DNA of 64,000 nucleotides, taken from Sequoia sempervirens (lineage: Eukaryota; Streptophyta; Pinopsida; Cupressales; Cupressaceae). The translations under genes were made by a program, and so were the position numbers. Each line of letters opens with the position of its first letter. Positions within the stretch are counted from its first letter, which is position 1. Below the pieces are notes generated by a model, which worked only from the letters and a program-made list of their open reading frames with translations, was not told the origin of the DNA and made no database searches. Shown here piece after piece: positions 11,996 through 24,200 of this stretch. The stretch is from assembly GCA_007258455.2 (NCBI GenBank), contig VDFB02000003.1:41977986-42041985 (forward strand). The letters are read 5' to 3'.

Positions 11996-12229
11996 CTACA
12001 TTTTGGTGTCAAATCTTTGGTAATTATGGTTAGTTTCATTACATTCAAATTCTGAATTATGGGAAATTATATATAGTAAATAGATTGATGGTTGTTTGGA
12101 TAGTGAAATTAGCTCTCTTAGAAATTAACTAAAATATCTTGTCTTAAAATATCTAGAAGGATTATTTTGATTAAAGAGGATTTTGTGGTTATTTTTCTAA
12201 CAATGATTAACAATGATTTTATAGTGCAG
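11996..12229. other. No recognisable content
   Basis: AT-rich sequence between the PPR pseudogene and the first aspartic-protease exon. It may be intron or flank of the captured aspartic-protease fragment. Confidence 0.4.
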
Positions 12230-12665
12230 CTAGCTTGCTATTTTCATTCAAGATACAAGTCATCAAAGTCAAGCACATACCAAGAAGATGGTACTCTACT
12301 TCAAACCCTCAACCTCACTTAGTTTAGTCTGCTTACATGGGGATATTAAGGAAGTTGCTAAACAATTAATATATTATTTGTTGTTTGTGAAGGAGAATCA
12401 TGTGAGATGCAATATGGCAGTGGATCAATATCTAGTTTCTTAAGTAAAGATGATGTCACAGTTGGGAAACTTGTTGTGAAACATCAGGTTAGTAATTTTT
12501 GGATGTCAGGGCTTCCTAGTTAGATATCAAAGATATTTTCTCATCAACTTAATTTGGAATTTATGTACAAATGGATTCTTTCATGGTGGAGGTCTTTATT
12601 AAGACAACACATGAACCAAGGTTGACACTTTTGATTTTGAGTGCCTTGAATCCTCCTTACTAGAT
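12230..12665 (+). pseudogene. Aspartic protease (phytepsin-like) exon fragments
   Basis: Three consecutive exon remnants of a plant pepsin-family (A1) protease can be read. Exon one (12,230-12,299) follows an AG at 12,229 and gives CYFHSRYKSSKSSTYQEDGT. Exon two (about 12,391-12,487) gives CEMQYGSGSISSFLSKDDV and GKLVVKHQ, followed by a GT donor at 12,488. Exon three (about 12,588-12,660) gives VFIKTTHEPRLTLL. The order and spacing match a phytepsin gene with introns still present, so this is a genomic copy and not a retrocopy. Both catalytic Asp motifs lie outside the preserved part. The fragment is not functional. Confidence 0.85.
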
Positions 12666-12850
12666 AACAGTCCTCCACATTTGACTGTCCCTTTACACAT
12701 GTTCAATCCTCACTTCATGGTGATGTATCTATCTTTGAGTCATTTCTTAATGGCATCTAAAACTACCTTATCACTATTTTGAATACACAAAAACCCTAAG
12801 GGTTTGATCATATCTGGTTCTCATTTTCCTTTGATAGGGGATGTGAAGCG

Positions 12851-13307
12851 GGACTTTTCTATGGTCGAGTAGGGGGTGACCTTCCAACTCCTTACAAAGT
12901 AGCCCAGTTGGTGAAGTCAATGTCTGTCAAGAAGATACAAATTTATGACTCTAATGTGCAGGTTGTTACTTGAAACACATCAAAAATTTTCCATAGTAGT
13001 TTAATGTAAATCAAACGACTGTTTCTTGAAAATTTATGGTTATGAATCCTGATTTCCTTATGTGCGGGTCCTTCAGGCATTTGCCAACACTAGCATTAAG
13101 CTCATGATTGGGATACCCAATTCAGATGTGTTGGGTTTTTCACAGTACCAGAGCACAACAAATACATGGGTGACCAACAATGTATTACCATACTACCCTA
13201 ACATGATGATCACTTATGTAACTATAGGGGCAGAGGTGGTTGAGAGCACCATCAATGTCTCATCCCTCGTTGTCCCAACAAGAAGACCTCTTGGTTGTGT
13301 AAAATAG
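12851..13307 (+). pseudogene. Glucan endo-1,3-beta-glucosidase (GH17) fragment
   Basis: Two exon pieces of a GH17 beta-1,3-glucanase are present. The first (12,851-12,961) reads GLFYGRVGGDLPTPYK and KKIQIYDSNVQ. After about 100 intron-like bases the second (about 13,065-13,307) reads VLQAFANTSIKLMIGIPN, NNVLPYYPNMMITYVTIGAE and NVSSLVVP. This corresponds to the N-terminal part of the mature enzyme. The catalytic Glu residues lie in the missing part. The signal peptide is also missing, and the frame ends at a TAG soon after the last conserved block. Confidence 0.9.
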
Positions 13308-13689
13308 GTTTCCCTATTTTTAAGCATGAGAACTTAGTTAATTTTAGTTCCTATATGCTCTCCCATGCTTGGGATGAGATATAGGACCCTTAGGCTTCAT
13401 TTTTTAAGTAGTTTTTTTTATGTTTTGGAGCTGTATAAGAAAAAAATAGAGCATTGTAACTCAGTTTTCTCAATCACAACACTGAGAAACACACTTTGTA
13501 ACACATTTTTCAAAGAAAAGACACATATTTAAGTCTTGTATCTGCTGTAAGAACACCTTTTCTCAATAAAATTTTAGTATTTTTCCTTCTTAATAGCTAT
13601 TTCATTATGTGCAAATGAATGATTGATTATATTTTTATGTGTTTTATGTTTAAACCTCAAAAACATTGTCTCATTTCCAACACATTTAG
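13308..13689. other. Non-coding, possible transcript 3' end
   Basis: No gene. An AATAAA at about 13,565 and T-rich sequence may be a 3' end belonging to the captured fragments or to the carrier element. Confidence 0.35.
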
Positions 13690-14130
13690 GTAGAAATCAG
13701 TGAACAAAAACAATTAAATAACCTACCAATTGATAGAAATCAGTGAATTTAAATATGAATAAATATAATGATTATTCAATTAATAAATAATGTATCAATA
13801 TACTACCAGTTGATAGAAATCAATGAACAAAAACAATTAAATAAACTACCAAATTGATCAAAATGTTGATTTAAATTAATGACAAAATATGCTACCAATG
13901 GACAGAAATCAGTGAATAAAAATGACTAAATAAGTGACCAGTTAACAACAATCAATGACTAAATTAATGACAAAATATATCAATGAATAAAAAATGACTA
14001 AATAAGTGACCAGTTTACAACAATCAATGACTAAATATACTACCAAATCAATCAATCAAAACAACCAATAAGTGACTAAAAATGGTTTATTCATCAATTC
14101 GGCCGCATTATAAATGACTAGCAATAAACT
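13690..14130. repeat. Degenerate minisatellite
   Basis: The words ATAGAAATCAGTGAA, AAAAATGACTAAATAAG and GTGACCAGTTAACAACAATC recur in mixed order with spacings of about 40-90 bases. This looks like a decayed, partly nested tandem repeat. It ends next to the truncated copia LTR. Confidence 0.7.
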
Positions 14131-14134
14131 ACTA

Positions 14135-14150
14135 ATGGTCACGTGACCAT
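14135..14150. repeat. Perfect 16-bp palindrome
   Basis: ATGGTCACGTGACCAT is its own reverse complement and contains the CACGTG core. AATGACTA-type words lie on both sides, so it may be the centre of a larger, decayed inverted repeat. Confidence 0.8.
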
Positions 14151-14216
14151 GTTTAGTCATTCATAAGCAATTTTTAGTAGTTTTTTTAATCATATATTGT
14201 TGTTTATGTACTAGTG

Positions 14217-14583
14217 ATTAACAAATCAACTTGTGGACCACTTCAACACATGAAATTGGAACTAAGATATTGCACAGATATTGAGAATACATTCACTAAG
14301 CCACAAGAGCAAAGACATCAATGTGGAGAAATGTAAATCATTTTTCGGACCAGTCTAGACAACCAACAACACTACCAAGCTTCTGCAATTCACAATTCAA
14401 TCTCCTCGGTAACATTGGTGACTTGAAAAGATAGGAGTGCAACATCCACAAAACACATAATTTGAATCCCAAATCGCAAGACCATATCTTCAATAGTGGA
14501 GGAATGCAGAGCATTCTCCCAAACATACTTCAAAGAAACTTCTTGCACCAAAAACACATAAGCAACTTGCAGAGGCCAAAACT
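14217..14583 (-). repeat. Outer copia 3' LTR, distal piece
   Basis: This matches 27,709-28,070 of the other LTR nearly base for base (both read ATTAACAAATCAACTTGT at the left edge). It is cut off at 14,217 and interrupted on the right by the nested element. Confidence 0.85.
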
Positions 14584-16593
14584 TGTAAGGAAATCAAATG
14601 GAGCGCATCTCATAGAAACTCCAAATAGTAGTGCCTTCGGTAACTTTCATTTCTATTAGGTTACCTCAAAGACACTTACAACTATGTCCTAAAGCGGAAA
14701 TAGACACAGTTAATTCCCACATTAATCCTTCTAAGAGAATCACATGTAAATTCAACAGCAAGCAATGATAGATTCTAGAAACAAAATCAACACAGATGAA
14801 AGACAACAGAAATCAGAACACAAAGATTTACGTGGGGAAAATCCTCTCGGATAAAAAACCCCACACTCCAAAGATCGAGCCATTGTATTATTCAGCAACA
14901 GAATGGTTACAATACAAATTCAGGCTCATAGCCTCTTCAGAGATTCATCTTGTTCATTATGGAAACAACTTTCATCTTGTTCATTATGGAAACAACTGGT
15001 AGCAAACTCAACATGAGAGATAAACCATGGCATTCATGGTCAGGAGAGATTCCAGCAACAAAACCTGCTTCTCTCTTCTGCTTCGACCTCATGGCTTCGA
15101 CCTTTCAGCCAGCCACTCGGTCCTCTCTCTATCATTCACTCTCTGGCTCTCTCTATACTCTTACCAACACTATTTCTCTTTTCAGAACATCCAATGCATA
15201 CGTATTTTACATTCATTCTTTTAACAGGGTCTCTGTGAATCGGTTCAAGATCACAAAACAACAATCTCCAGCTCTGCATCCTTATCGTCGTTCCATTCTG
15301 ATGTAGATTTTTCCTTGCAGATTGTTCAGTTCCATCACAACTGTTGCAAAAATCCAACCGCCAACCATTTGAATTTCACTTCCTCTGATTGGTCCACGAG
15401 CCACCACATAGGGTAGTCAAACGGTCAAGGAAACAATCCACTGAGTTTGCATGTCGGTGAGACACAAGAAGTGTCTCCCCGATGCTCAAAGGATTCACAA
15501 ACGATATCGGCATAGGTTCCAACAGTCGGCAAGAGGTTCTACCGATATCCACAAGTCATACCAAAACCACTGACATCCAATGCAATCATATCGGCAAGAT
15601 ATTTCTCATCGGCAAGACTCATATTGATGTTCACAAGTCACATCGATTTTAGCATTCTCATCGGCGAGACAATCGCCATTCGATGAGACATCACACCGAG
15701 CTCTTTGTGACATACTCATGTCACTGTCGACAAGACATTCCACATTCGCCAGGAGATCATACCGAGGTTCCAAATTCATACCGAAACCTCTGACGTCCAT
15801 CACATTTCTATTGACATCCATCTAACAGTCGGCAAGACTTCCCTCTATTGCTAAGAGGTTACAGTGATATTCACATTTCACCTCGAAGAATTTTCTTTGC
15901 CAAGAGTCACATCAAAGACATCTGATAATCAGCAAGACATTCATCTTTCACCAAGACATTACACCGAGCCTTCATGTGTTACACCGAAGTTACACAGCCA
16001 TCGGTGAGACCATCGCAGTTCGCCAAGACCTCTCACCGAGAAAACATGTCTTACCGAGTCGGCAAGACTTTTGTCTTTCGTCAAGACTTCATACCGATTG
16101 CCTTATGTTACACCGATGACCCCTAACACTGTCGCCAAGATATCTCCCGGTCGCCAAGAGATCATGCCGATAGGAACAAGTCATACCGATTTCTTCATTG
16201 GCCAGACAGACCGAAGGTCATGTCGATATTGGCAAGACTTCCTATCATCGCCGAGACTTCTCACCAAGACCCTTGAGTTAGCCCAAGTGTATATCGTCGG
16301 TGAGACATTCCTCAGTCGCCAAGAGATCATCCCAAATGCTCAAGTCACCCCGACATACGCTAGGCACCCGATAACAAACCTTCTGTCGCCGAGACATTCC
16401 CTATCGGTAAGAGATCTCACCGAGTCTCCATGTCACAATGATAGGTTTATTCGGAAAGACATCAACTTTGTCTTAGCGACATGAGCAAAACACAAGGTTA
16501 TTAAACTGCCAGTCGGCCAGACAATAGGAATGTCACAACGACTATGCTTTCTCAAAGGTTTCAGCCTGTGAGATTGAGGCATATTTTCCAACA
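14584..16593 (-). repeat. 3' LTR of the nested LARD-like element
   Basis: It matches 19,861-21,828 along its full length; in the first 80 bases three differences are visible. It carries a 27-base tandem duplication near 14,945-14,998 (a TTCATTATGGAAACAACT block occurs twice) that the partner LTR has once. The segment 15,440-16,490 is made of short GGCAAGAC and CACCGA words. Confidence 0.9.
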
Positions 16594-16606
16594 ATCTCCC
16601 ACTTGA
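16594..16606 (-). other. Polypurine tract of the nested element
   Basis: On the minus strand the sequence TCAAGTGGGAGAT lies directly before the LTR start TGTTGGAAAA. This is the standard plant copia-type arrangement. Confidence 0.85.
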
Positions 16607-19600
16607 CGAAGATCACACAGGCACCTCCAATGCGACCAGGAACTAAGATCACACTAGCCCCACCAGTTCAAACCCTGCAACACTCAAGACACCCTATCAA
16701 CATGATTCCACAAATAACAATCCATTAGACAATCTGTAACAAAGGCCAGGCATCCAACTGCAACTCACTGTCCAACAAAGCAACCAATCACAGCCTTCTA
16801 GGAAACCACATAGACCTCAAACATGCTCTCATGCTCCATCAAGAATTTACTCCAACATCCAAGATGTTCACCATTCAAACAACAATCCTGTCATCTTCCA
16901 CGTGTGGAAGAAAGATACGTCGCCAAGGTGAATAAGCACCATTCCAATGAACACAAGCAAAAGATCCTAGTGATATCTTCAACAAGATACTGCTACCACT
17001 TCACTGTACTCAAAACGCTATACAGAAGCAATATCAACTTCAAAGCTTCAAACAAAGCACAACCATGAAGTCATTCTCCAGAAACAAGATAAACAACACC
17101 AGTTAAAACAACAATCTGACTGACTGCTTCCATCCAACTGATAAAACCCATGCAATTGAAACTAGCACTCACAGCTCGTGCTATACCATCCAATCTCACA
17201 TACGTCAACAGGTATCACCATTAGTAAACTTCTGCCAATCCATTAACCAACTCATTAACATCAAATACAAGCTCCAAGTGTCAACCCGTCGAAGAAGACA
17301 AGACACATACAGAGACTCCCACTGCCTGAGTAATCTAGATCTAAAAGATCAAAGGGAATCACAAGTCTACCAATAACAGCACATAGGAAATATAACCATG
17401 TATTGCCAGGGAAATATCCACAATGATATGCACAACCTGCAACAAACTACTACAAGAAACTTTTCTCTCACCACAAACCTTCACGGCCACAGAGAAATTC
17501 TGCACATCATCTTCCTATAGAACATCCTCCTACATACACTTCTAACAACCAGCTGTGTCAAGAATGATCTCCTTCACATCCCAAGAGAAAAACCTTAACA
17601 ACATCCATTTGTTCAATCACCAAGATCAAACTAACTTCTAATATCATGTAATCAACATGGATGTAAGCTTCTCAAAGAAGATCAAGCTAAAACATTTCCC
17701 ATTTCAGGAAATCAGCCCATGTATCATCTCCTACCAATTCTCATCAGTAAATGACATAACACAAAAGCTCAAGGAGATAAAACAAACTGTACAACTTCCA
17801 CTATGAATCTTCCAGAACCAAATGTTAAATAGTAATTCAAGATCCATATCATGAAAGTGAACTTAATAAAACACATCTAAAAAATATAATGGGCCAAATA
17901 CCTTTTAGATAAACTGTCGAGTAGACCAAGAGTGGGAACGAGAATACTCCTTCAAGATAAACAAATCATCATGACTAATCCAAGATCAATCTCCTCATAA
18001 GTGTCTTATTGAACTCACGTTCAATCAAGGTGTAGGCTTTTTGGACTTACTGCTGAAAAAATTTAACAAGAGTAACAAGCAGCAATACTTTCTCATAAGA
18101 GAAAAATAGCCTCACCTTATTCTTCATGTATCCATGAGCACTAGCAACCAATCGTCTCATGCTAAACTTCAACTGCATTACTGCACTATCACGAAGTATC
18201 AAGCAAATAATCAAAGCACCCAATACACAGAATTACCAGACCACTGTCAAAGTTCCAATCAGTTGAATTACGAACTTATCATGACACCATGATCTACACA
18301 TCCCCTTAGGAGATCCCATGCTTCAAGTGAGTTCTCCATTGTCTCGAGTACAATGCACAATGCCAAAACTCTAGTGCATAAAGAGTATACCATGACATAA
18401 AGCAAACAGACTCAAAACCAACATCACTTGTCAAGCACCACCAACACCTCAACCAATGACTCCAAGCGTCCTCCATGGTTCCAAGATGTTTCACATCTTC
18501 AAATAATGTCTATGCAAATGTGAAAGAACCCTTCTGTAACAACAGGATCTAAAAGCTCTCCCTAGAAACATCTGCAACACCAAAGAAGACCATTCACCAC
18601 TATGTGATGAATCCATAGTCACTGCTAGAGCTCCCACTGAAAAGTGACACCTAAGCTTTCCAAGCATCATGACCACCTGCTACAGGTTCCCATAATCGAC
18701 TATTCAGGTACTCTATAGTATCCATCCTCTTATCTCAAAACAATCACATCAAAGCACAAGTGACCAACGACAAGGCCAACTAAACAAGTCTGCACCAACA
18801 ATGAATCAATCCTCGTGGATAAAGACAAACCACATCCAAGTTATCTCACTGCAGCCAATGGGTAGCTAATCCATCAACCACATAACTCGTAGATCACAAT
18901 CATCGAACATGCAAACCCATCAACACATTGGAAACTGCAACACTGAGATTTCAAAGAGAATATCCACATAGACAACATGACTCAAACACCGGATTATGCC
19001 AAATCTGATTTGCCAATCATGTCCACAACGATCACCATCATCAAGAAACCCATAAGCATTACCACAAGAATGCTGAGTGACAAAAAAACTTACCAACACT
19101 CCCATGCAGAGAAGGAGTCATACCTCCTCAAAACCATGCACCAAGCATGCATGCAGAACTGCAAATATCTCATCTAGCAACACCCCAAAATCCAGGCTCT
19201 AGAAAATAGCTTAACAACAACTCCACATAACCACAAGTTTTGCTTGACCATGTAAAACCTGCAAAACCATAGAGCCATGCAAGTACAAAACATCCTTAGA
19301 AGAAAAATAGTAGTTCAGGAGAAACCAGGCCCCTTTTAGGCCAACTCTAAAACTACCACCATGTACATGCATCCGAGGAAGAGAGAAAGGCTATTTCAGA
19401 AGCTTGCAAATCATCTAATGATTAACTCCATAGCCTTCAAGCATTCGAGGTTAACAGGAAACCGTGCCTTCCAACACCAGGAAACACCACCTAGCATAAG
19501 CACTCTCTTCCATGACTGAGAAACAACCTAGGCTTCTCCATATCACCCAGGAGCCTGACACACAGACGCCCAATATGAAAGCTTTACTGCTACACAGCCA

Positions 19601-19845
19601 CAGAGCAAAGAAATCCACCTCATACTCCAAAGATATACTGCTGCCAGCCAGGAGACACAGATCACAACATGATCAACTCCCTTTTCCATCTTGACCATCC
19701 TTCAAATTGCATGTTGTCTCAGAATACCACAAGGATTCCACTCATCAAAGGATCAATACATCAGTCCATTCCTCCAGATTTCTTCCAGCCTATCAAGCAA
19801 AGAAATCTTCACAGGAGAAATATCCAAAACCAACAACTAGAAGAA
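16607..19845 (-). other. Internal region of the nested element, no coding potential seen
   Basis: I looked for gag, protease, integrase and RT motifs in both strands and found none. The longest ORFs are 60-80 codons and share no motif with known proteins. The stretch is best described as a non-coding carrier RNA region between PBS and polypurine tract. Confidence 0.6.
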
Positions 19846-19858
19846 GGCTCTGATACCA
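19846..19858 (-). other. Primer binding site (initiator Met-tRNA) of the nested element
   Basis: The minus strand reads TGGTATCAGAGCC two bases inside the 5' LTR end. This is the exact complement expected for the 3' end of plant initiator tRNA-Met. Confidence 0.95.
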
Positions 19859-19860
19859 CT

Positions 19861-21828
19861 TGTAAGGAAATTAAATGGAGCGCATCTCATAGAAACTCCA
19901 AATAGTAGTGCCTTTGGTAACTTTCATTTCGATTAGGTTACCTCAAAGACACTTACAACTATGTCCTAAAGCGGAAACAAACATAGTTAATTCCCACATT
20001 AATCCTTCTAAGAGAATCACATGTAAATTCAACAGCAAGCAATGATAGATTCTAGAAACATAATCAACATAGATGAAAGACAAAATAGAAATCAAAACAC
20101 AAAGATTTACGTGGGGAAAATCCTCTCGGATAAAAAACCCCACACTCCAAAGATCGAGCCATTGTATTATTCAGCAATAGAATGGTTACAGTACAAATTT
20201 TAGGCTCATAGCCTCTTCAGAGATTCATCTTGTTCATTCTGGAAACAACTGGTAGCAAACTCAACATGAGAGATCAACCATGGCATTCATGGTCAGGAGA
20301 GATTCTAGCAACAAAACCTGCTTCTCTCTTATGCTTTGACCTCATGGCTTCGGCCTTTCAGCCATCCACTCGGTCCTCTCTCTATCTTTCACTCTCTGGC
20401 TCTCTCTGTACTCTTACCAACACTATTTCTCTTTTCAGAACGTCCAATGCATACTTATTTTACATTCGTTCTTTTAACAAGGTCTCTGTGAATCAATTCA
20501 AGATCACAAAACATCAATCTCCAGCTCTGCATCCTTATCGTCGTTCCATTTTGGTGTAGATTTTTCCTTGCAGACCATTTAGTTCCATCGCAACTGCAGC
20601 AAAAATCCAACCGCCAACTGTTTGAATTTCACTTCCTTTGATTGGTCCACGAGCCATCACATGGGGTAGTCAAACGGTCAAGGAAACAATCCACTGAGTT
20701 CGCATGTCGGTGAGACACGAGAAGTGTCTCCCCGATGCTCAAAGGATTCATAGACGATATCAGCATAGGTTCCAATAGTCGGCAAGAGGTTCTACCGATA
20801 TCCACAAGTCATACCGAAACCACCGACATCCAATGCAATCTTATCGGCAAGACTCATATCGATGCTCACAAGTCACATCGATTTCAGCATTCTCATCGGC
20901 GAGACAATCGCCATTTGATGAGACATCACACCGAGCTCTTTGTGACATACCGATGTCACTGTCGATAAGACATTCCATATTCGCTAGGAGATCATACCGA
21001 GGTTCCAAAGTCATACCGAAACCTCTGACGTACATCGCATTTCTATCGGCATCCATCTGACAGTCGGCAAGACTTCCCTCTATCGCTAAGAGGTTACAAC
21101 GATATTCACATTTCACCTCGAAGACTTTTGTTCACCAAGAGTCACACCGAAGACATTTGATAATCGGCAAGACATTCGTCTTTCACCAAGACGTTACACC
21201 GAGCCTTCATGTGTTACACCGAAGTTACACAGCCATCAGCGAGACCATCGCAGTTCGCCAAGACCTCTCACCGAGCAAACATGTCTTACTGAGTCGACAA
21301 GACTTTTGTCTTTCGCCAAGACTTCATACCGATCGCCTTATGTTACACCGATGACCCCTAACACTGTCGCCGAGACATCTCCCGGTCGCCAAGAGATCAT
21401 GCCGATAGGAACAAGTCATATCGATTTCTTCATCGGCCAGACAGACCGAAGGTCATGTCAATATCGGCAAGACTTCCTATCGTCGCTGAGACTTCTCACC
21501 GAGACCCTTGAGTTAGCCCGAGTGTATACCATCTGTGAGACATTCCTCAATTGCCAAGAGATCATCCTGAATATTCAAGTCACCCCGACATACGCTAGGC
21601 ACCCGATAACAAACCTTCTATCGCCGAGACATTCCTTATCGGTAAGAGATCTCACCGATTCTCCATGTCACAGTGATAGGTTTATTCAGCAAGACATCAA
21701 CTTTTTCTCAGCGACTTGATCAAAACACAAGGTTATTAAACTGCCAGTCGACCAAACAACAAGAATGTCACAGTGGCTATGCTTTCTCAGAGGTTTCAGC
21801 CTGTGAGATTGAGGCATATTTTCCAACA
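19861..21828 (-). repeat. 5' LTR of the nested LARD-like element
   Basis: It is the partner of 14,584-16,593 and ends on the plus strand in TTTTCCAACA at 21,828. It lacks the 27-base duplication of the 3' copy. Confidence 0.9.
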
Positions 21829-22412
21829 AAAATTTCTTGTAGCAACACATGCTTCATCAAGAACATCAGGAGAGAGCATAATACATACCGTAGACCTTCA
21901 ACAACATCTCTCCACAATCAACAAAACTTCTAATCCTCATCTTAATATATCATTATGAAGCCAACTTTGTTGATAGCAACACTGCCGAATATTATCAACA
22001 ATGAAAACTGATGCCAAATAACTAACATAGAATAAGGCATGACATCCAACCATGAACTTCAATAACAAAATCATACAACAATGATAACCCAAGCTGAATG
22101 TTGTCAACAATGACAACCAATACCATCAATCTTCCTCACTTCTCAAATGCAAACAACAATTACAACCACAAACAATTCATCAAGTGTTATCATCAACCAC
22201 TGACAACAAGCTCATCACCACTACCATATATATAATAATCTTCTTCAAGTGTTGACACCAAAGATAACCAATAATTAGTGTTGACATCAATGACAACCAC
22301 TACCAACCATCTTACACAATTCTCCTCAAGTGTTGACATCAATGACAACCACTACCAACCATCTTACACAATTCTCCTCAAGTGTTGACATCAATGACAA
22401 CAACTGCCAATA
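21829..22412 (-). repeat. Outer copia 3' LTR, proximal piece
   Basis: This continues the LTR of 14,217-14,583 after the nested element and matches about 28,070-28,602. The end reads CTGCCAATA here and CTGCCAACA in the other LTR. A 52-base unit (AGTGTTGACATCAATGACAA and following) starts at 22,277, 22,329 and 22,381, so it is present three times, against two in the other LTR. Confidence 0.85.
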
Positions 22413-22426
22413 ATTTCCCCATTTGG
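22413..22426 (-). other. Polypurine tract of the outer copia element
   Basis: On the minus strand CCAAATGGGGAAAT leads straight into the LTR start (T[A/G]TTGGCAG). Confidence 0.75.
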
Positions 22427-22812
22427 CATTGATGGAAACACACATTTGCTCACTCTCCCCCTTTGACATCAAGGAAAAAGGTCAACACACACTTGCATGT
22501 AGAAGGAAAAAGCATATTCTATGACTTTAGGATAAAGGAGCAAAGATTTTCAATGGAAATAGTAGCACAAAATCCCCCTTTGAACAACAACACTTCTTCT
22601 TCATACATGCACAATATCTACACATCTGTACCAAACTCCCCCTTACTACCATCTCCCCCTGAGTGGTAGCATACATCAATCTAGGAAAAAATATAAGGCA
22701 TTAATTTCTCCCCCTAGAAAGATGCATCATCTATGCATATAGTTAGAAAAAGGAGGGGCAATAACCCTTAGCTTATACTAAAGATACTCAAAAGTATCCT
22801 TTGAAAGTGCCT

Positions 22813-23395
22813 TTATGAAGATATTTGCAATCTAGTCCTTGGTCTAGGCACATACTCCATTCTGACTTCATAATCTGTAACCTTCTCTCTCAGAAAGTGA
22901 TATCGTATAGAGATGTGTTTAGTCCTTGAATGCATTACCGAATTCTTTGAAATATTAATTGCACTTGTATTGTCACATAATATAGGAATAGGTTCATCAT
23001 AAACCACCTTCACATCCTTCAAAGTTTTCTTCATCCAAAGCACCTGGGTGCATAAATATGTTGCAACAATATATTATGCTTCTTTTGTGGATAAAGATAT
23101 TGAGTCTTGATTTTTACTAAACCAAGAGACCAATCTGTCTCCCAAAAAGAATGCACTTCCACTTATACTTCAACTCCATTCATCCACACAACTAGCCCAA
23201 TTAGCATTAGTATAGGCACTTAGAGAAAATTTATCATCCTTTTAATACCACGGGCCATAATCCGAAGTTCCTTTCAAGTATCAAAATATTCTTTTAACTA
23301 TTTTTCATGAGATTACTTAGGATTAGCTTGAAATATAGAAACCAAACATACTGCATGCATGATATCAACCCTAAAACATGCAAAATGTCCACATA
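22813..23395 (-). pseudogene. Copia pol: end of RT and RNase H
   Basis: The minus strand carries the C-terminal part of a Ty1/copia polyprotein. First come RVDIMHAVCLVSIFQANPK and a KEYF-type stretch at the end of RT. RNase H blocks follow, with a GSAFFLGDRLVSWFSKNQ segment, then PIPILCDNTSAINISKN, HSRTKHISIRYHFLREKV and YVPRP. Stops and frame changes lie between 23,050 and 23,330. The upstream RT core with YVDD is not found. Confidence 0.9.
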
Positions 23396-24200
23396 GACTT
23401 ATATAACTTAATCATACACCAATCTGCACAAGTACCCAAACAATTTTTCTATATAATAGATAGGCATCCGAAACAATTTGTAGCACACTGTCATTTGAAA
23501 TTTGTGCTTGTGAACCTCCAAACTTCTTGATATAACAAGGTAGCATGCATTGAACAAATTTGAACATGTCCACAAGACTTGTATGGACAAATCATCCAAG
23601 CATTCATCATCACTTTATTCTACCAAAGAATAGGTAGAAACCTTGTTACTTACATGTTTTACTTCAAAAGGTGTAGAGACTTTAAACATTTGGATATAAC
23701 ACCTTCACATATTGACCAATTATCATCTAAACCACAAGACTAAATTGTGTTCAGGGAGGGATTTAGACTAAAACATCATGATACTGTGAATGCCTTTGCA
23801 TACTTCTAAAACTTGTCCTTTTGAACCTTATCCTTATGTGTGGTACACAAAACATGAATGATATTAATTAGAACAAGTGTACCAACCTCTGCATACCTTC
23901 TACTTGTACCGAAACCTTTAAAAAAGGTTCATCCTTACATCGTAGATCTGCATACCAACTATTTTGATCCACTTCTTCTTTCATGTTGAAGTCTTCAACA
24001 TCATGTCTTTTTCAGGGGGCTAAAAGTTCTTCAAATGAAATCTCCCTAGGTAATATAATGCTCTATCTCAATTTATCTTAGGATCTTGTGTAGAGTGCAC
24101 ATGTGTGGAATCATTCTTCTCCTTTTCTTGAATTTGTTCTTCCTTCCAGACCTTTTCATTTCCCTTCATTTACTGATTAGAGGTTTCATCCTTTCTCTGA
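23396..24200. other. Copia interior without recognisable domains
   Basis: Integrase and the RT core should lie here, but I see none of their motifs on the minus strand. Either an internal deletion removed them or the sequence has decayed too far. Confidence 0.5.

Larger units (their letters stand above)
14584..21828 (-). mobile_element. Non-coding LTR retrotransposon (LARD-like) nested in the copia LTR
   Basis: This is a complete element on the minus strand. LTRs of 2,010 and 1,968 bases start TGTTGGAAAAT and end CCTTACA. A Met-tRNA PBS and a polypurine tract flank an internal region of 3.27 kb with no long ORF. The flanks AAACT (14,579-14,583) and AAAAT (21,829-21,833) fit a 5-bp target duplication with one change. 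The uninterrupted LTR at 27,709-28,602 shows the empty site. The size class and lack of coding fit a large retrotransposon derivative that depends on another element's enzymes. Confidence 0.9.

Noticed and set aside
14211..14214. CTAG followed by T as a Helitron 3' end for the captured gene fragments
   Set aside because: A Helitron end needs a short hairpin about 10-12 bases upstream. The palindrome here is about 60 bases away and no 5' TC end could be placed.
15440..16490. CRISPR-like appearance of regularly recurring short words
   Set aside because: The words are 6-10 bases, irregularly spaced and lie inside LTRs of a plant retroelement. There are no unique spacers of constant length and no cas genes.
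17000..19700. Short ORFs of 60-80 codons in the LARD-like interior
   Set aside because: No shared frame, no motif and many stops; consistent with chance.
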